Part shown: positions 8,100 to 19,846 of the stretch, one piece after another
Position numbering within the stretch: the stretch's first letter is position 1
Layout: every line of letters starts with the position of its first letter
Origin: Streptomyces filamentosus
GTDB taxonomy: Bacteria; Actinomycetota; Actinomycetes; Streptomycetales; Streptomycetaceae
Assembly: GCF_014654895.1 (NCBI RefSeq)
Contig: NZ_BNBE01000001.1
Coordinates: 2,765,001 to 2,829,000, forward strand
DNA: 64,000 nt
Reading direction: 5' to 3'
Notes under the pieces: model-generated
Databases searched by the model: none
What the model saw: the letters and a program-made list of their open reading frames with translations, nothing else
Told to the model about the DNA's origin: nothing
Made by a program: the position numbers and the translations under genes

Positions 8100-10945
8100 T
8101 CAGGTCGCCGCGCGGCGGGCCATCGCCCCCTTCGAGCGGGTCACCAGGGCGGCGAGCAGGGCCGCGCCGAGCGGGACGGCGACCAGGAGGGCGGCGAGGG
8201 TCTCCCAGGGGATCACGATCAGCACGTACGGCGGGGTGAGGTCGCCGCCCCAGCCCTCCGCGAGGTTCTGCTCGTGGAAGCGGAGCTGCTGACGCTCCTC
8301 GGTGAGCCGCAGGCCCAGCGCGGGGAGCAGTCCGGAGACCGAGCCGAGGACGACGCCCATGGCGGCGACGACGCCGCACTGGAAGCCGCTGAGGGTGCGG
8401 CGGACGCGCGGCGGGGCGCCGACGGCGGCCAGCGTCTTCAGGTCGGCCTCCGCGTCGGCCTGGGCGAGGCCGGTGGCGATGCCGGCGGCGCCGACGGTGA
8501 CGAGACCGGCGAAGATCGTCAGCGCGAGCATGAAGAGGCTGTCGTCGGAGACGTACCCCTCCTCGACGGTGAGGTCGACCCCGGCGCCGATCTTGGCCAG
8601 TTCGGCGTCGAGCTTCTGGCGCTGCTCGCCGGAGGGAAGCCGGTCGGTGCTGAAGTAGGCGCCGACGGGGGCGGTGGCGAGCCCGGCGGCCTTGGCGGTC
8701 GCGGGGGTCATCAGGACCTGGAGGCCGTAGGTGGCCGGGTCGCCGGTCACCAGGTGGGCGGGAACGGAACTGACCTTGCCGGGGACCGGCTTGCGGTTCG
8801 TGGCGGCCTCGTCGGCGGCCTTCAGGTCGGTGATCTGCTTGACGCCGATCGTGCCGTCCTTCGCGACCAGCGGCTTGTGGAAGGTGACGGCCTTGCCCTC
8901 CGCGAGGGCCCGGGCGGCGCCGGGATCGGTGATGCCGAGGACCTTCAGGAGCCGGGCGTCGCCGACGAGCAGGCCGCCGTCGACATAGATGCCGCCGCCC
9001 CGGCTCTCCTTGCAGCGCCAGTCCTCGCGGATCATCTTCCGCCGCTGTGCGGCGGTGAACTTCTCGGACGCGTCGTCGACGGTCCACATCGGGCACTCGT
9101 TGCCGGCCGGGACCACGACCTCGTACCGGCCGCAGCCGTCGCCGCCGCCCCAGGGCGGGCAGCCGGGCTTGCCGACGGCGACGCGGGAGACGTCGGCGCG
9201 GGTCTCGACGGACAGGTAGCGCTGGACGGCGTCGGTGACGGCGGGGACGTCCCGGCCGCCCTCCTCCATCTGGAAGAAGGAGACGGCGCCGTGCGGCAGG
9301 CTGGGCGTGTACTCGGCGCGGTACTGCGCGTCGCTGCTCGCCGTGTACGTGGCGACGGCGACGGTGCCGGCGACGGCGGCGAGGACGGCGGCGACCGCCG
9401 GGGCCGTGCGCCCGCGGTTGCGGACGGCGTCGCGGAGCGCGAGCCGCGGCGAGAGCGGCAGCCAGCGGCCGGTCCGCCCGAAGAGGCCGACGATCGCGGG
9501 CGTCATGGCGACGACGCCCAGCTCGGCGATGGCCGAGCCGCCGGCCACGACGATGAACTGGTCGGTGACGAGCGAGCCGTAGAGGGCGAGCGCGCCGCCG
9601 AGGAGGAGCGCGACCAGGCCGAGGACGGGCAGCACCTTGCTGGTGGAGCGGACGCCGCGGCGGCCGGTGAGCGAGGCGAGCACGGTCTGCCGGGAGGCGG
9701 TGACGGCCGGGACGATCGCGGCGAGCAGACCGGTGAGGACGGCGAGCAGCGCGATGCCGAGGAGTTCGAGCGGCCGGACGTCGAAGGCGCCGAACCGCTG
9801 CCCCATGTACTCCTCCAGGAAGGGCTGGAGGGCCAGGGTGAGGACCACGGCGAGGACCGTGCCGACCACGGCGGCGGCGATGCCGATGACGAGTCCGCCG
9901 CTCAGCACGATGGCGCGGATGTGACTGCGGGAGCCGCCGTTGGCTCCGACGAGGCCGAGCTGGCGGCGGGAGCGGCGGGCGCCGACCGCGAAGGCGGGGC
10001 CGGCGAGCAGGCAGATCTCCAGCATCGCCAGGCCGACCACGGTGCCGAGGGAGACGAGGAGCATGGCGTCGGCGGCCGGGCTGGAGTTGAAGTCGCCCCA
10101 GCCGGAACGCTGGTAGAGCGGGACCTCGGAGTCGGCGGGCGGGTCGAGGACGACGGCCCGGGAGACGACGGCGATGCCCTTGGTGTTGATCTCCTGGACC
10201 ATGTTCCACGTGAAACCACCGGCGTGCTGCACCAGGTACGTGGTCGAGGAGCCGGGCGCGAGCGCGCCGGCCTTCTCCGCGGCCTTCGTGTAGGGGGCGA
10301 GGAACGCCCCCGGCAGCGCGGTGATCTGGGCGGTGTCCAGGGAGTCGGGGAGTTCGTAACTGCCCACGACGCGGTAGGGCCGGTCGAAATTGCGAGCGGA
10401 AACGGTCGAGCCGATCGAGAGGCCGCTCTGCTCCAGGAAGGCGGAGGTGGCGATGACCTCGTCGGCCTTCTGCGGGTGCCGGCCGTCGAGGAGGGTGACG
10501 ATGCCCCGGGCGATCGGGTCGTCGGACTTCAGCTCCCGGACGTCGGTCTGGAGCAGGCCGTGCCGGGTGGTCAGCTTGGCGGCGCCCTGGGTGTCGGTGA
10601 TCCAGCGGGCGCCGGCCGGGAGGGCCTTGCGGAGGTCCGCGGAGCCGGAGGGCCAGCCGCCGCTGTCGTCCTCCTTCGCCGGGCTGTAGTTGTCGCCCTG
10701 GGGGGTCTGGAGGATCGGCTGCCCGCCGAATCCGCCGTCGCGGAAGGAGGCGTCGGCGGCGCCGATGGTGCGCTCCAGCCGTTCGCCGGGGGAGAGTTCG
10801 GAGCTGCGGTAGGTGAGGTCGAGGGCGCAGACCCCGAGGATGGGGAGGGCGATCATCGCGAGGACGAGCGAGCTGCGGCCCTTGGCGCGCCAGGCGTCGC
10901 GGCGGGCGATGCGGACGGCCGCCCGCCAGGAGTGGAACCAGTTCT

Positions 10946-10949
<4 letters not shown>
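8100..10949 (-). CDS. ABC transporter permease, FtsX/MacB type
   Basis: 949 aa, consistent with the large actinobacterial FtsX-domain permeases. One TM helix follows the basic N-terminus (SSLVLAMIALPILGVCALDL), then an extracellular region, a central block of TM helices near residues 290-500, a second extracellular region and three or four TMs at the C-terminus (ITIFAGLVTVGAAGIATGLA, LLVAVPLGAALLAALV). The GTG start overlaps the ATPase stop (GTGA), so the two are translationally coupled. Such permeases act in efflux or lipid/lipoprotein export rather than import; the substrate is unknown. Control is probably through the PadR gene upstream. A near-parS sequence lies within the gene. Confidence 0.88.
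10203..10216. promoter_or_regulatory. parS-like site, one mismatch
   Basis: GTTCCACGTGAAAC differs from parS by one base (T to C at position 4), which breaks one arm of the palindrome. It is inside the permease coding region. It may be a weak ParB site. Confidence 0.5.
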
Positions 10950-11689
<740 letters not shown>

Positions 11690-11798
11690 CGAAGGGTCCC
11701 CCCTTGGGCGCGCGAGGGCGCGCGATGAGCGGTGAGAGAGAGCGGTCGTACGGAAACGGAAGCCGGCGAAGGCGGTGTACGGGGGAGAAGGCGCGGGA

Positions 11799-12512
11799 TC
11801 AGCGGCCCCGGCCCTCGGCCCCGCCCCCCGCCGCACCCCCCGACCCACCCCCGCCGTCCCCCGCGCCCACCCCCGCCCCGGGCCCGCGCCGGACCCCCGC
11901 CCCGGCCCCCGGCTCCGAGGCGGTGGCGGGTGCGGCGGGGTGCGCGGTGGCGGGTGCGGCGGGCGCGGTGGCGGAGAGGCGGATCAGCCGGGACTCGCAG
12001 TGGTCGAGCCAGCGGGCCTCGGCCTCGGTCTGGAAGATCAGCTGTTCCAGGACGAGGAGCCAGGCGACGTCGTCGCGCTCGCGCGGCCCGCCGTCCTCCA
12101 GGGCGGTGAGGGCCTGGGCCTTGAGCCGGGTGTAGTCCTGCATCGCCTTCACGGTGTGGCGGCGCTGGGCCTGGATGACCTCGCGGATGTCGACGCCGGG
12201 GGCTCCGACGGCCATGGCGAGCTTGATGGCGAGCTCGTCGCGGGCGGGGCTGCTGCGGTCCACGGGCCGCTCGAACCAGGTGCGCAGTTCGGCGCGGCCG
12301 GCGTCGGTGATCGCGTAGAGCGGGTGTCCCGCGCCGTCCGCGCCGCCCTGGGAGACCAGGCCGTCCCGTTCGAGCCGGCCCAGGGTCGTGTAGACCTGGC
12401 CGACGTTCAGGGGCCAGGTGGAGCCGGTGCGGGACTCGAACTCGGTCCGCAGCTGAGAGCCGTAGCGGGGGCCGTGTTCGAGGAGGGCGAGGAGCCCGTG
12501 GCGGATCGACAT
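11799..12512 (-). CDS. PadR-family transcriptional regulator
   Basis: 237 aa. The N-terminal winged helix has SIRHGLLALLEHGPRYGSQL and LNVGQVYTTLGRLERDGLV; a C-terminal dimerisation helix (residues ~90-180) follows. The last ~55 residues are a low-complexity Ala/Gly/Pro tail absent from typical PadRs. It is first in an operon with the ABC transporter, the common arrangement in which PadR represses its own exporter. The ATG lies inside a duplicated ATAC-N3-GTAT operator, with TATACA/CATACT -10-like hexamers just upstream, implying a leaderless autoregulated transcript. Confidence 0.9.
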   Translation of the reverse strand: MSIRHGLLALLEHGPRYGSQLRTEFESRTGSTWPLNVGQVYTTLGRLERDGLVSQGGADGAGHPLYAITDAGRAELRTWFERPVDRSSPARDELAIKLAMAVGAPGVDIREVIQAQRRHTVKAMQDYTRLKAQALTALEDGGPRERDDVAWLLVLEQLIFQTEAEARWLDHCESRLIRLSATAPAAPATAHPAAPATASEPGAGAGVRRGPGAGVGAGDGGGGSGGAAGGGAEGRGR

Positions 12513-12534
12513 ACCGAGTATGTATACCGGGTAT
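12511..12534 (-). promoter_or_regulatory. PadR operator and leaderless promoter
   Basis: Two 11-bp inverted repeats in tandem, ATACCGAGTAT (12511-12521) and ATACCGGGTAT (12524-12534), separated by 2 bp. They overlap the padR start codon and its probable -10 element. AT-rich palindromes are rare in this genome, which makes a binding site likely; binding by the PadR protein is inferred from position. Confidence 0.75.
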
Positions 12535-12611
12535 GCAGGGGACGGCCAACCGTCGTGAGGGGGATCCGGAAGGTCCCCCTCAGGGGGGACGGGAAGGCTC
12601 CCGGGGAGGGT

Positions 12612-13553
12612 TCAGCGGCGGCGCAGCCGCAGTCCGAGGAAGCCGAGCCCGAGGCCCATGAGGGTGAGTCCCACACCCAGGGTGAGCAGGGGAACGGGCT
12701 GCTCGGAGGGGGTGGCGGTGGTCCGCACGGCGAGCTGCGGGACGGCCGCGGGGCGGGTGGCGCGGGCCGCCTCCGGACGGACCCCGGCCTCCTCCTCGGG
12801 TGCCTCGGCCGTCTCCTCGGGGAGGCGGTCCCCGGCGGCGGATTCTGTAGCGGTTCTGTCACGTGCGGGGGTGGCGGAGGCGGTGGTCTCCGTGGCGGTG
12901 GGGGTGGCCGTGTCGGGGCGGCCGGGCCGGGCCAGGCCCTCGCCCGCGGGGCGCCCGGCGAGCGAGGGGGAGCCGCTGGGCTCGGGGGCTTCGTCGGGCG
13001 TCGCGGCGGGCTTCCCGGGGTGGGGGCCGGTCCCGGCGGGGGCGGGGGCGGTGGTGCCGACGGGCGGTGGCGGCGTGGAGGACGAGGGGACGGCGGGTGC
13101 GGTGGTGCCGGCGGTCCCGGTGCCGGTGGGGGTGACCGGGCGGCGGGTCCCGGAGGGGGCGCCGGGCGCCGGGGGCGTGGCCGGCGCGGTGGTGGCGCCC
13201 GGCGTTCCGGGCGTGGCCGCGGGGGTGGTCCGCGGCGGTGCGGTGGTGGTCCGCGGCGACGCGGTGGCGGTGGGCGCGGTGGCCCCTGCGGTCGGTCCCG
13301 CCACGCGCGCGCGTGGCACCGCCGTCCCGGCGGGAGTGCCGTCGGTCCGTGCGAGGGCCGCCCCGGAGAGCCCGGACAGGACGAAGACACCGGCCAGGGC
13401 GGGCACGAGCACGAGCCTCACGGGGGCGCGCACGGCCCCGCGGAGGCCGACGCGGAGCCCTCGGGGCCGTACCCGCGCCCGTACGCCCGCGCGGAACATC
13501 CGGGGCCGTACGCCGTCGTCGTGCCCACCCGCCTCACCACGTGTGGGAGCCAC
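12612..13553 (-). CDS. Pro/Thr/Ala-rich membrane-anchored surface protein
   Basis: 313 aa, no recognised domain. A long basic N-terminus leads to a signal or TM segment near residues 45-67 (LVLVPALAGVFVLSGLSGAA followed by ALA). Residues ~70-270 are a Pro/Thr/Ala/Gly-rich, probably glycosylated stalk. The C-terminus is a hydrophobic helix (VPLLTLGVGLTLMGLGLGFL) ending in LRLRRR, which should anchor it in the membrane with the stalk outside. The long basic leader suggests the true start may be further downstream. It faces the upstream PadR operon with only ~75 bp between. Confidence 0.65.
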   Translation of the reverse strand: MAPTRGEAGGHDDGVRPRMFRAGVRARVRPRGLRVGLRGAVRAPVRLVLVPALAGVFVLSGLSGAALARTDGTPAGTAVPRARVAGPTAGATAPTATASPRTTTAPPRTTPAATPGTPGATTAPATPPAPGAPSGTRRPVTPTGTGTAGTTAPAVPSSSTPPPPVGTTAPAPAGTGPHPGKPAATPDEAPEPSGSPSLAGRPAGEGLARPGRPDTATPTATETTASATPARDRTATESAAGDRLPEETAEAPEEEAGVRPEAARATRPAAVPQLAVRTTATPSEQPVPLLTLGVGLTLMGLGLGFLGLRLRRR

Positions 13554-13818
13554 CGGAGAACCCTCCCCTGCCGTGCCGTCGAGGTGTCGGACTCAGCGTG
13601 GCACGGTGGGACGAATCCGGCATTCCGGAAGGCGCGGCCCAGGAGTGCGGGGTGTGCGCGAACCGGGCGAAGCACGAGTGCGGGGAGGCGTCACCGTCCT
13701 CGGCCACGACGCCGATCGACGCGCCGAGGACGCCCCGGGTGTCGGTGAAGTGCGCGGGCCACGTCTCCGCGGTGCCCCGGCCGCCGTACGCGCGGTGCCA
13801 GGGCGGGGGGCGTCCGGG

Positions 13819-15459
13819 TCAGCGGGGCGGGTTGCCGGTGGAGATGTTCAGGGTGAACTCGGTGTCCTTCGGGTAGATCTCCGTGCCGGGCTTCGGGTAC
13901 TGCTCCAGGACGGTGTCCTCGCCGTAGGTGTTCTCGTCCATCGGGATCTGCTTGATGATCTTCCAGCCGGCGGCCCGGGCGCAGTCCTTCACCGAGGTGA
14001 GGTTCTTGTAGGTGAAGTCGGGCACCTCGAACTTCTCGGGGTCGTCGCTGGACTCCTTCGGCTCGGTGCATTCCTTCGTGTCGATGGTCTTCGACAGGTC
14101 GGGGCCCTTGTGGCCGGGGCCGGCGGTCTGCTCCTGCTGGGTCTGCCCGGTGCCGGTGCCACCGGCGGTGCCGCCGGTGCCGCCCGCGGTGGGGTCCTGG
14201 TCCTTCTCCCAGGGGGCGACGGCGATGAGCACGCCGCCGATGGCGACCAGCGCGACGAGGACCGCGCCGACGAGCACCGGCATGTTCCGGCGCGGGGCGG
14301 CGGCCGGCACGGGCGCGTAGGAGACCGGCGGCGGGGTCTGGTAGGCCGGGGCCTGCTGCGGGTAGCCGTACGAGGGCGCGGGCGTGGGGACCGGCGCCGG
14401 GGTCGGCGGGCCGTACGGGCCGGGCTGCGGGGCCGGCGGCTGGTAGGGCTGCTGCACCTGGTGCTGCGGGGCGGAGTGCGGCGGCGGGGTCTGGCCGACG
14501 GGCGGGAAGACGGCCGAGCCGACGCCCGAACCGCTGTTGACCGGGCCGCCGGCGACGATCACCGGGGCGGCGGACTGGCCGGCGGCGAGCACCCGCAGGC
14601 ACTCGTCGCGCATGGCCGCGGCGCTCGGGAACCGCTCGTTCGGGTTCTTCCGCAGCGCGCGGGCCACCAGCGCGTCCATCGCGGGCGTCACCGACCGGTT
14701 CACCGAGGACGGCGCGACCGGCTCCTCCTGCACGTGCGCGTAGGCGATGGCCAGCGGCGAGTCCGCGTCGAAGGGGAGACGGCCCGTCAGCAGCTGGAAG
14801 AGCATGATGCCGACCGAATAAAGGTCGGAGCGGGCGTCCACCGGCCGGCCGAGGGCCTGCTCGGGGGAGAGGTACTGCGGGGTGCCGACGACCATGCCGG
14901 TCTGGGTCATGGAGGTGACCCCGGACTGCATGGCGCGGGCGATGCCGAAGTCCATGACCTTCACGACGCCGCGCTTGGTCATCATCACGTTGCCGGGCTT
15001 GATGTCGCGGTGGACCAGGCCCATCTCGTGGCTGACCTCGAGGGCGGCGAGCACGTCCGCCGTCACCTTCAGGGCCTTGTCGGCGGGCATCGCCCCGTAC
15101 TGGCGGACGTCGGAGGCGAGCGCCGAGCCGAGCGGCTGCCCCTCCACGTACTCCATGACGATGTACGGCATGAGGCCGCCGTCGAGGGTGTCCTCGCCGG
15201 TGTCGAAGACGGAGACGATGTTGGTGTGCGAGAGCTTCGCCACGGCCTGCGCCTCGCGGCGGAAGCGCTCGCGGAAGGACGCCTCGCGGCCCAGCTCCGT
15301 GTGGAGGGTCTTGATGGCGACCTGGCGGTCCAGCGCACTGTCGTACGCGAGGTAGACCGAGGCCATGCCACCCTCGCCGAGGAGGTCGCGCAGCTGGTAG
15401 CGGCCGTTCGCGACCGAACCGCCCGCGTAGCGGCCGCCCTGAGCGCCGTCGTGGCTCAT
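13819..15459 (-). CDS. Membrane Ser/Thr protein kinase with one PASTA-like domain
   Basis: 546 aa. A Hanks-type kinase occupies residues ~20-280: glycine loop LGEGGMASVY, VAIKTL lysine, VHRDIKPGNV catalytic loop, MDFGIA and activation loop (TSMTQTGMVVGTPQYLSPEQ). A Pro/Gln-rich juxtamembrane linker follows, then one TM (~394-415, VLVGAVLVALVAIGGVLIAV) and an external C-terminus resembling a single PASTA domain (FEVPDFTYKNLTSVKDCARA, LEQYPKPGTEIYPKDTEF). PASTA kinases sense peptidoglycan fragments, but PknB orthologues carry several repeats, so this is a divergent member. It is transcribed away from a second kinase at 15749. Confidence 0.92.
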   Translation of the reverse strand: MSHDGAQGGRYAGGSVANGRYQLRDLLGEGGMASVYLAYDSALDRQVAIKTLHTELGREASFRERFRREAQAVAKLSHTNIVSVFDTGEDTLDGGLMPYIVMEYVEGQPLGSALASDVRQYGAMPADKALKVTADVLAALEVSHEMGLVHRDIKPGNVMMTKRGVVKVMDFGIARAMQSGVTSMTQTGMVVGTPQYLSPEQALGRPVDARSDLYSVGIMLFQLLTGRLPFDADSPLAIAYAHVQEEPVAPSSVNRSVTPAMDALVARALRKNPNERFPSAAAMRDECLRVLAAGQSAAPVIVAGGPVNSGSGVGSAVFPPVGQTPPPHSAPQHQVQQPYQPPAPQPGPYGPPTPAPVPTPAPSYGYPQQAPAYQTPPPVSYAPVPAAAPRRNMPVLVGAVLVALVAIGGVLIAVAPWEKDQDPTAGGTGGTAGGTGTGQTQQEQTAGPGHKGPDLSKTIDTKECTEPKESSDDPEKFEVPDFTYKNLTSVKDCARAAGWKIIKQIPMDENTYGEDTVLEQYPKPGTEIYPKDTEFTLNISTGNPPR

Positions 15460-15748
15460 GTGTGCTGTCCCCCTGCGCCCCGCGGCGTCGCTCTGTCGTC
15501 TCCGGCCGGACCTTGGTATCCGGCCGATTCTGCGCCAAGTCTGCCCCAGGCCCCTGACACGTCAAGCCGCGTGCCCGTTCCGTGACCCTCCGTGCGGACC
15601 GCGTCGCGGGCGGGCCGGACCAAACCCGCGGAATTTGCACAGGCGTACACGAGAAGGGTTGGATGGCCGGTCATCGCGGACCGTGATGTCGCACGGAGCC
15701 TGTAGCGTGACGACTGGACACGGCACGGACAGACGACGGCGAGGACTC

Positions 15749-17449
<1,701 letters not shown>

Positions 17450-17456
17450 GACCCCC

Positions 17457-18500
17457 TCAGGCGGAGAAGGCGTCGCGGACGGCGTCGTACTCCCGGGTCC
17501 ACCACACGGCCAGGGCCGACACCGCGGGGAACTGCGGGTCGGCCCTGCGGTCGTTCAGCTGGTAGCGCCAGCGCAGCGTCCAGAAGTCGTTCAGCCGCTC
17601 CCACCACACCCGGTGCACCGCCGTGGCCAGCTCGGCGCCGTCCGCCCCGGTGGCCCGCCGGTACGCGCGCGCGTAGGCCCGCACCTTCTCCAGGGCCAGC
17701 TCGCCGCCCGGCCGTACGAAGAAGATCGCGGCGGCCCGGACGGCCTCCTCGGCCCGGGGGCGGACGTCCAGCCGGTCCCAGTCGACGATCGCGGCCGGTT
17801 CGGCGCCCCGGTAGAGCAGGTTCAGCGGGTGGAAGTCGCCGTGGACCCAGCCGGGCGCGGCGGGCGCGGGCGGGCGGCGGTGGGCGTGCTGGGCGATCAG
17901 CCGGCGGCGCTCCCGCAGCCGGTGCTCGGCGAGCGCGTCGAAGCTGCCGTGCGGGCGGTGGGCGCGGGCGAGGCGGATCAGCTCGGCGATGGACGCGAAG
18001 GTGTCCTCGGGGCGGGCGCTGGCGTGCCGGTCGGCGGGCTCCCCGCCGTCGTCCCGGCCGCCGGGCCGCGGGGACTCCATGACCCGGTCCAGGCCGTTGT
18101 GGACGCGGCCGAGGAGGGAGCCGAGCCGGCGGGAGCCGTGGGTGGTGAGCTGGGCGCCGTCGCGGTGCCGGCCCTCGACCCAGGGGTGCAGGGCGTAGCA
18201 GCGGCCGCCGATGACGGCGACCGTGCGGCCGCGGCTGTCGGGCAGCGGCGGGGCCACCGGCAGGCCGAGCGCGTGCAGCCGCTGGGTGGCGCGGTGCTGG
18301 CGGGCGATGGTGGCGCGGTCGGCGGTGGGGGCGTCGAGGTGCTGCTTGAGGAAGTAGTGGCCGCGGGTGGTGGCGAGGCGGTACCCGCGGTTGAGTAATC
18401 CCTCGGTGACGGGGACGCAGGACAGGGGCTCCCCGGCGTGCGGGTGGCGGCGCAGCAGGGCGCCGATTGGGGGAGCGGGGTGTTCAGATGAGCGCGGCAC
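17457..18500 (-). CDS. Aminoglycoside phosphotransferase-superfamily kinase
   Basis: 347 aa. The APH/homoserine-kinase-II fold is shown by a substrate lobe with a conserved lysine (HYFLKQHL), YALHPWVEG, Brenner motif WVHGDFHPLNLLY and metal site AIVDWDRLDV. It phosphorylates a small molecule; nothing in the sequence tells which, and context gives no link to resistance. The GTG start is preceded by TAACAT at 9 nt, so the transcript is probably leaderless. It is only 15 bp from the stop of the PNPOx-like gene upstream and may be co-transcribed with it. Confidence 0.85.
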   Translation of the reverse strand: MPRSSEHPAPPIGALLRRHPHAGEPLSCVPVTEGLLNRGYRLATTRGHYFLKQHLDAPTADRATIARQHRATQRLHALGLPVAPPLPDSRGRTVAVIGGRCYALHPWVEGRHRDGAQLTTHGSRRLGSLLGRVHNGLDRVMESPRPGGRDDGGEPADRHASARPEDTFASIAELIRLARAHRPHGSFDALAEHRLRERRRLIAQHAHRRPPAPAAPGWVHGDFHPLNLLYRGAEPAAIVDWDRLDVRPRAEEAVRAAAIFFVRPGGELALEKVRAYARAYRRATGADGAELATAVHRVWWERLNDFWTLRWRYQLNDRRADPQFPAVSALAVWWTREYDAVRDAFSA

Positions 18501-18515
18501 TCCGCAGATGTTAGA

Positions 18516-18947
18516 TCACGCTACGTGGCGGAGGTGTCGCGCGGCGGCGGCGGCCGAGGGGCCGTACTCCATGCTGTGCACGGTGGCGAACTGCGGTTCG
18601 ATCCGCATGTAGACGGGCACGAAGGGCTCGCCGTCCACGCTCAGCGGTTCCGGGCCGAAGGCGGCCGCCTCCGACGCGGTCGGCTCGACGATCTCCGCGG
18701 TGCCGGTGAACTGCACCGACCACAGGACGCCGGACGCCGGATCGAGGTCGTCCGCGCCGTAGGCGACGACGCTGCCGTTGCACGCCTGGTGGTAGCCGAG
18801 ACCCTCGTGCATGCGGATCAGCACGCTGCCGCCGGAGACGATGTGCCGGGCGGGCGCGACGAACGGCATCGCCCGCATGCTCGTGGCGACCCGGCCGTAC
18901 GACGCACGGCCGAGCAGTTCGATGGCACGGATCTCCTCGGTGGACAT
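18516..18947 (-). CDS. Pyridoxamine 5'-phosphate oxidase-like flavin/F420 protein
   Basis: 143 aa, the size of single-domain split-barrel proteins. It begins MSTEEIRAIELLGRASYGRV; the strands RHIVSGGSVLIRM, NGSVVAYGADDLD and GVLWSVQFTGTAEIV follow the PNPOx-like fold. Family members bind FMN, F420, haem or biliverdin; the ligand here is unknown. The open frame extends upstream, but the ATG at 18947 has a GGAGAG ribosome site and starts at the conserved N-terminus. A GGGAC-N4-GTCCC palindrome lies 60 bp upstream, next to an orphan DevR-like regulator gene; similar flavin-fold proteins belong to DosR/DevR regulons. Confidence 0.85.
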   Translation of the reverse strand: MSTEEIRAIELLGRASYGRVATSMRAMPFVAPARHIVSGGSVLIRMHEGLGYHQACNGSVVAYGADDLDPASGVLWSVQFTGTAEIVEPTASEAAAFGPEPLSVDGEPFVPVYMRIEPQFATVHSMEYGPSAAAAARHLRHVA

Positions 18948-19006
18948 GTCTCCACTCTCCGCCACCGGCACCCCGTCGGGAAAGGGGCGCCCGCCCCGCT
19001 TCGGCG

Positions 19007-19020
19007 GGGACGTAGGTCCC
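19007..19020. promoter_or_regulatory. DevR/OsdR-type box upstream of the PNPOx-like gene
   Basis: GGGACGTAGGTCCC, an inverted repeat GGGAC-N4-GTCCC, matches the core of the DosR/DevR consensus (GGGACT...AGTCCC) and lies 60-73 bp before the gene start. A looser repeat, GGGCC-TCAAG-GGCCC, is at 19086-19100. Assignment to the adjacent response regulator is inference. Confidence 0.6.
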
Positions 19021-19163
19021 GGGAAGGGCCGCCCGGCCCGGACTGCTCCGGACGGGTGAGCGGGCGGCCGCCGGGGCCGTTCTGCGGGCCTCAAGGGCCC
19101 CGCAGGCCCCCGCGGGACCTCGGGGGCGGGGCCGGGGCGGTCGCGGCCCCGGGAGGCCCGCCC

Positions 19164-19182
19164 CGGGGCCGTACCGGCCCCG
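19164..19182 (-). terminator. Short hairpin after response regulator gene
   Basis: 7-bp GC stem (CGGGGCC / GGCCCCG) with a 5-nt loop, ending 2 bp from the response-regulator stop codon. No T-tract. Confidence 0.4.
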
Positions 19183-19183
19183 C

Positions 19184-19846
19184 TCAGTGCTGGCGCTCGG
19201 CCTGCAGCCGCGCCACGTACGCGGCGGCCTGCGAGCGGCGCTCCATGCCCAGCTTCGACAGCAGGCTGGAGACGTAGTTCTTGATGGTCTTCTCCGCGAG
19301 GTGGAGGCGCTCGCCGATGGCCCGGTTGGTCATCCCCTCGCCGATCAGGTCGAGGATCTTGCGCTCCTGCTCGGTGAGGTTGGCGAGCCGGTCGTCGCCC
19401 TTCGGGCTGTTGCCGTCGCGCAGCCGCTCCAGGACCCGCGCCGTCGCCACCGGGTCGAGCAGCGACTTGCCGGCCGCCACGTCCCGGACCGCGTTCAGCA
19501 GCTCGTTGCCCCGGATGGCCTTCAGGACGTATCCCGAGGCCCCGGCCATGATCGCGTCGAAAAGCGCCTCGTCGTCCGCGTACGAGGTCAGCATCAGACA
19601 CTTGATCGACTCGTCCTGGGAGCGGACCTCGCGGCAGACCTCGACGCCGCTGCCGTCGGGCAGCCGGACGTCGAGCACCGCCACGTCGGGGCGGGTCGCG
19701 GGGATCCTGACCAGGGCGTCGGCCGCGGTTCCGGCCTCGCCGACCACCTCGATGTCGTCCTCCACGGAAAGCAACTCGTGGACGCCGCGCCGGACGACTT
19801 CATGGTCGTCCAGCAGAAATACCCGGATTTTTCCTTCTTCGCGCAC
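19184..19846 (-). CDS. Orphan LuxR-family response regulator (DevR/OsdR-like)
   Basis: 220 aa. The receiver domain has the acidic pair D13/D14 (LLDDHEVV), phospho-acceptor D59 (VAVLDVRLPDG), the switch Thr (MLTSYADD) and the conserved Lys (YVLKAI). The C-terminal LuxR helix-turn-helix (LTEQERKILDLIGEGMTNRA, TIKNYVSSLLSKLGM) matches NarL/DevR regulators. The frame extends 49 codons upstream, but the GTG at 19846 begins the conserved sequence and GAGACT lies 6 nt before it (leaderless). No histidine kinase is nearby. The S. coelicolor gene I recall at this position (SCO3818) is an orphan regulator linked to antibiotic production; that equivalence is from memory. Confidence 0.9.
   Translation of the reverse strand: MREEGKIRVFLLDDHEVVRRGVHELLSVEDDIEVVGEAGTAADALVRIPATRPDVAVLDVRLPDGSGVEVCREVRSQDESIKCLMLTSYADDEALFDAIMAGASGYVLKAIRGNELLNAVRDVAAGKSLLDPVATARVLERLRDGNSPKGDDRLANLTEQERKILDLIGEGMTNRAIGERLHLAEKTIKNYVSSLLSKLGMERRSQAAAYVARLQAERQH

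Noticed and set aside
12760..12860. LPEET sequence in the surface protein as a sortase signal
   Set aside because: It is ~45 residues before the TM helix rather than adjacent to it, and Streptomyces class E sortases prefer LAXTG.
13418..13675. 85-codon minus-strand frame upstream of the surface protein
   Set aside because: Overlaps the surface-protein start, no ribosome site and no recognisable sequence.
12863..13748. Open frames opposite the Pro/Thr-rich membrane protein and its upstream gap
   Set aside because: Low-complexity translations, no start signals, GC pattern favours the minus-strand gene.
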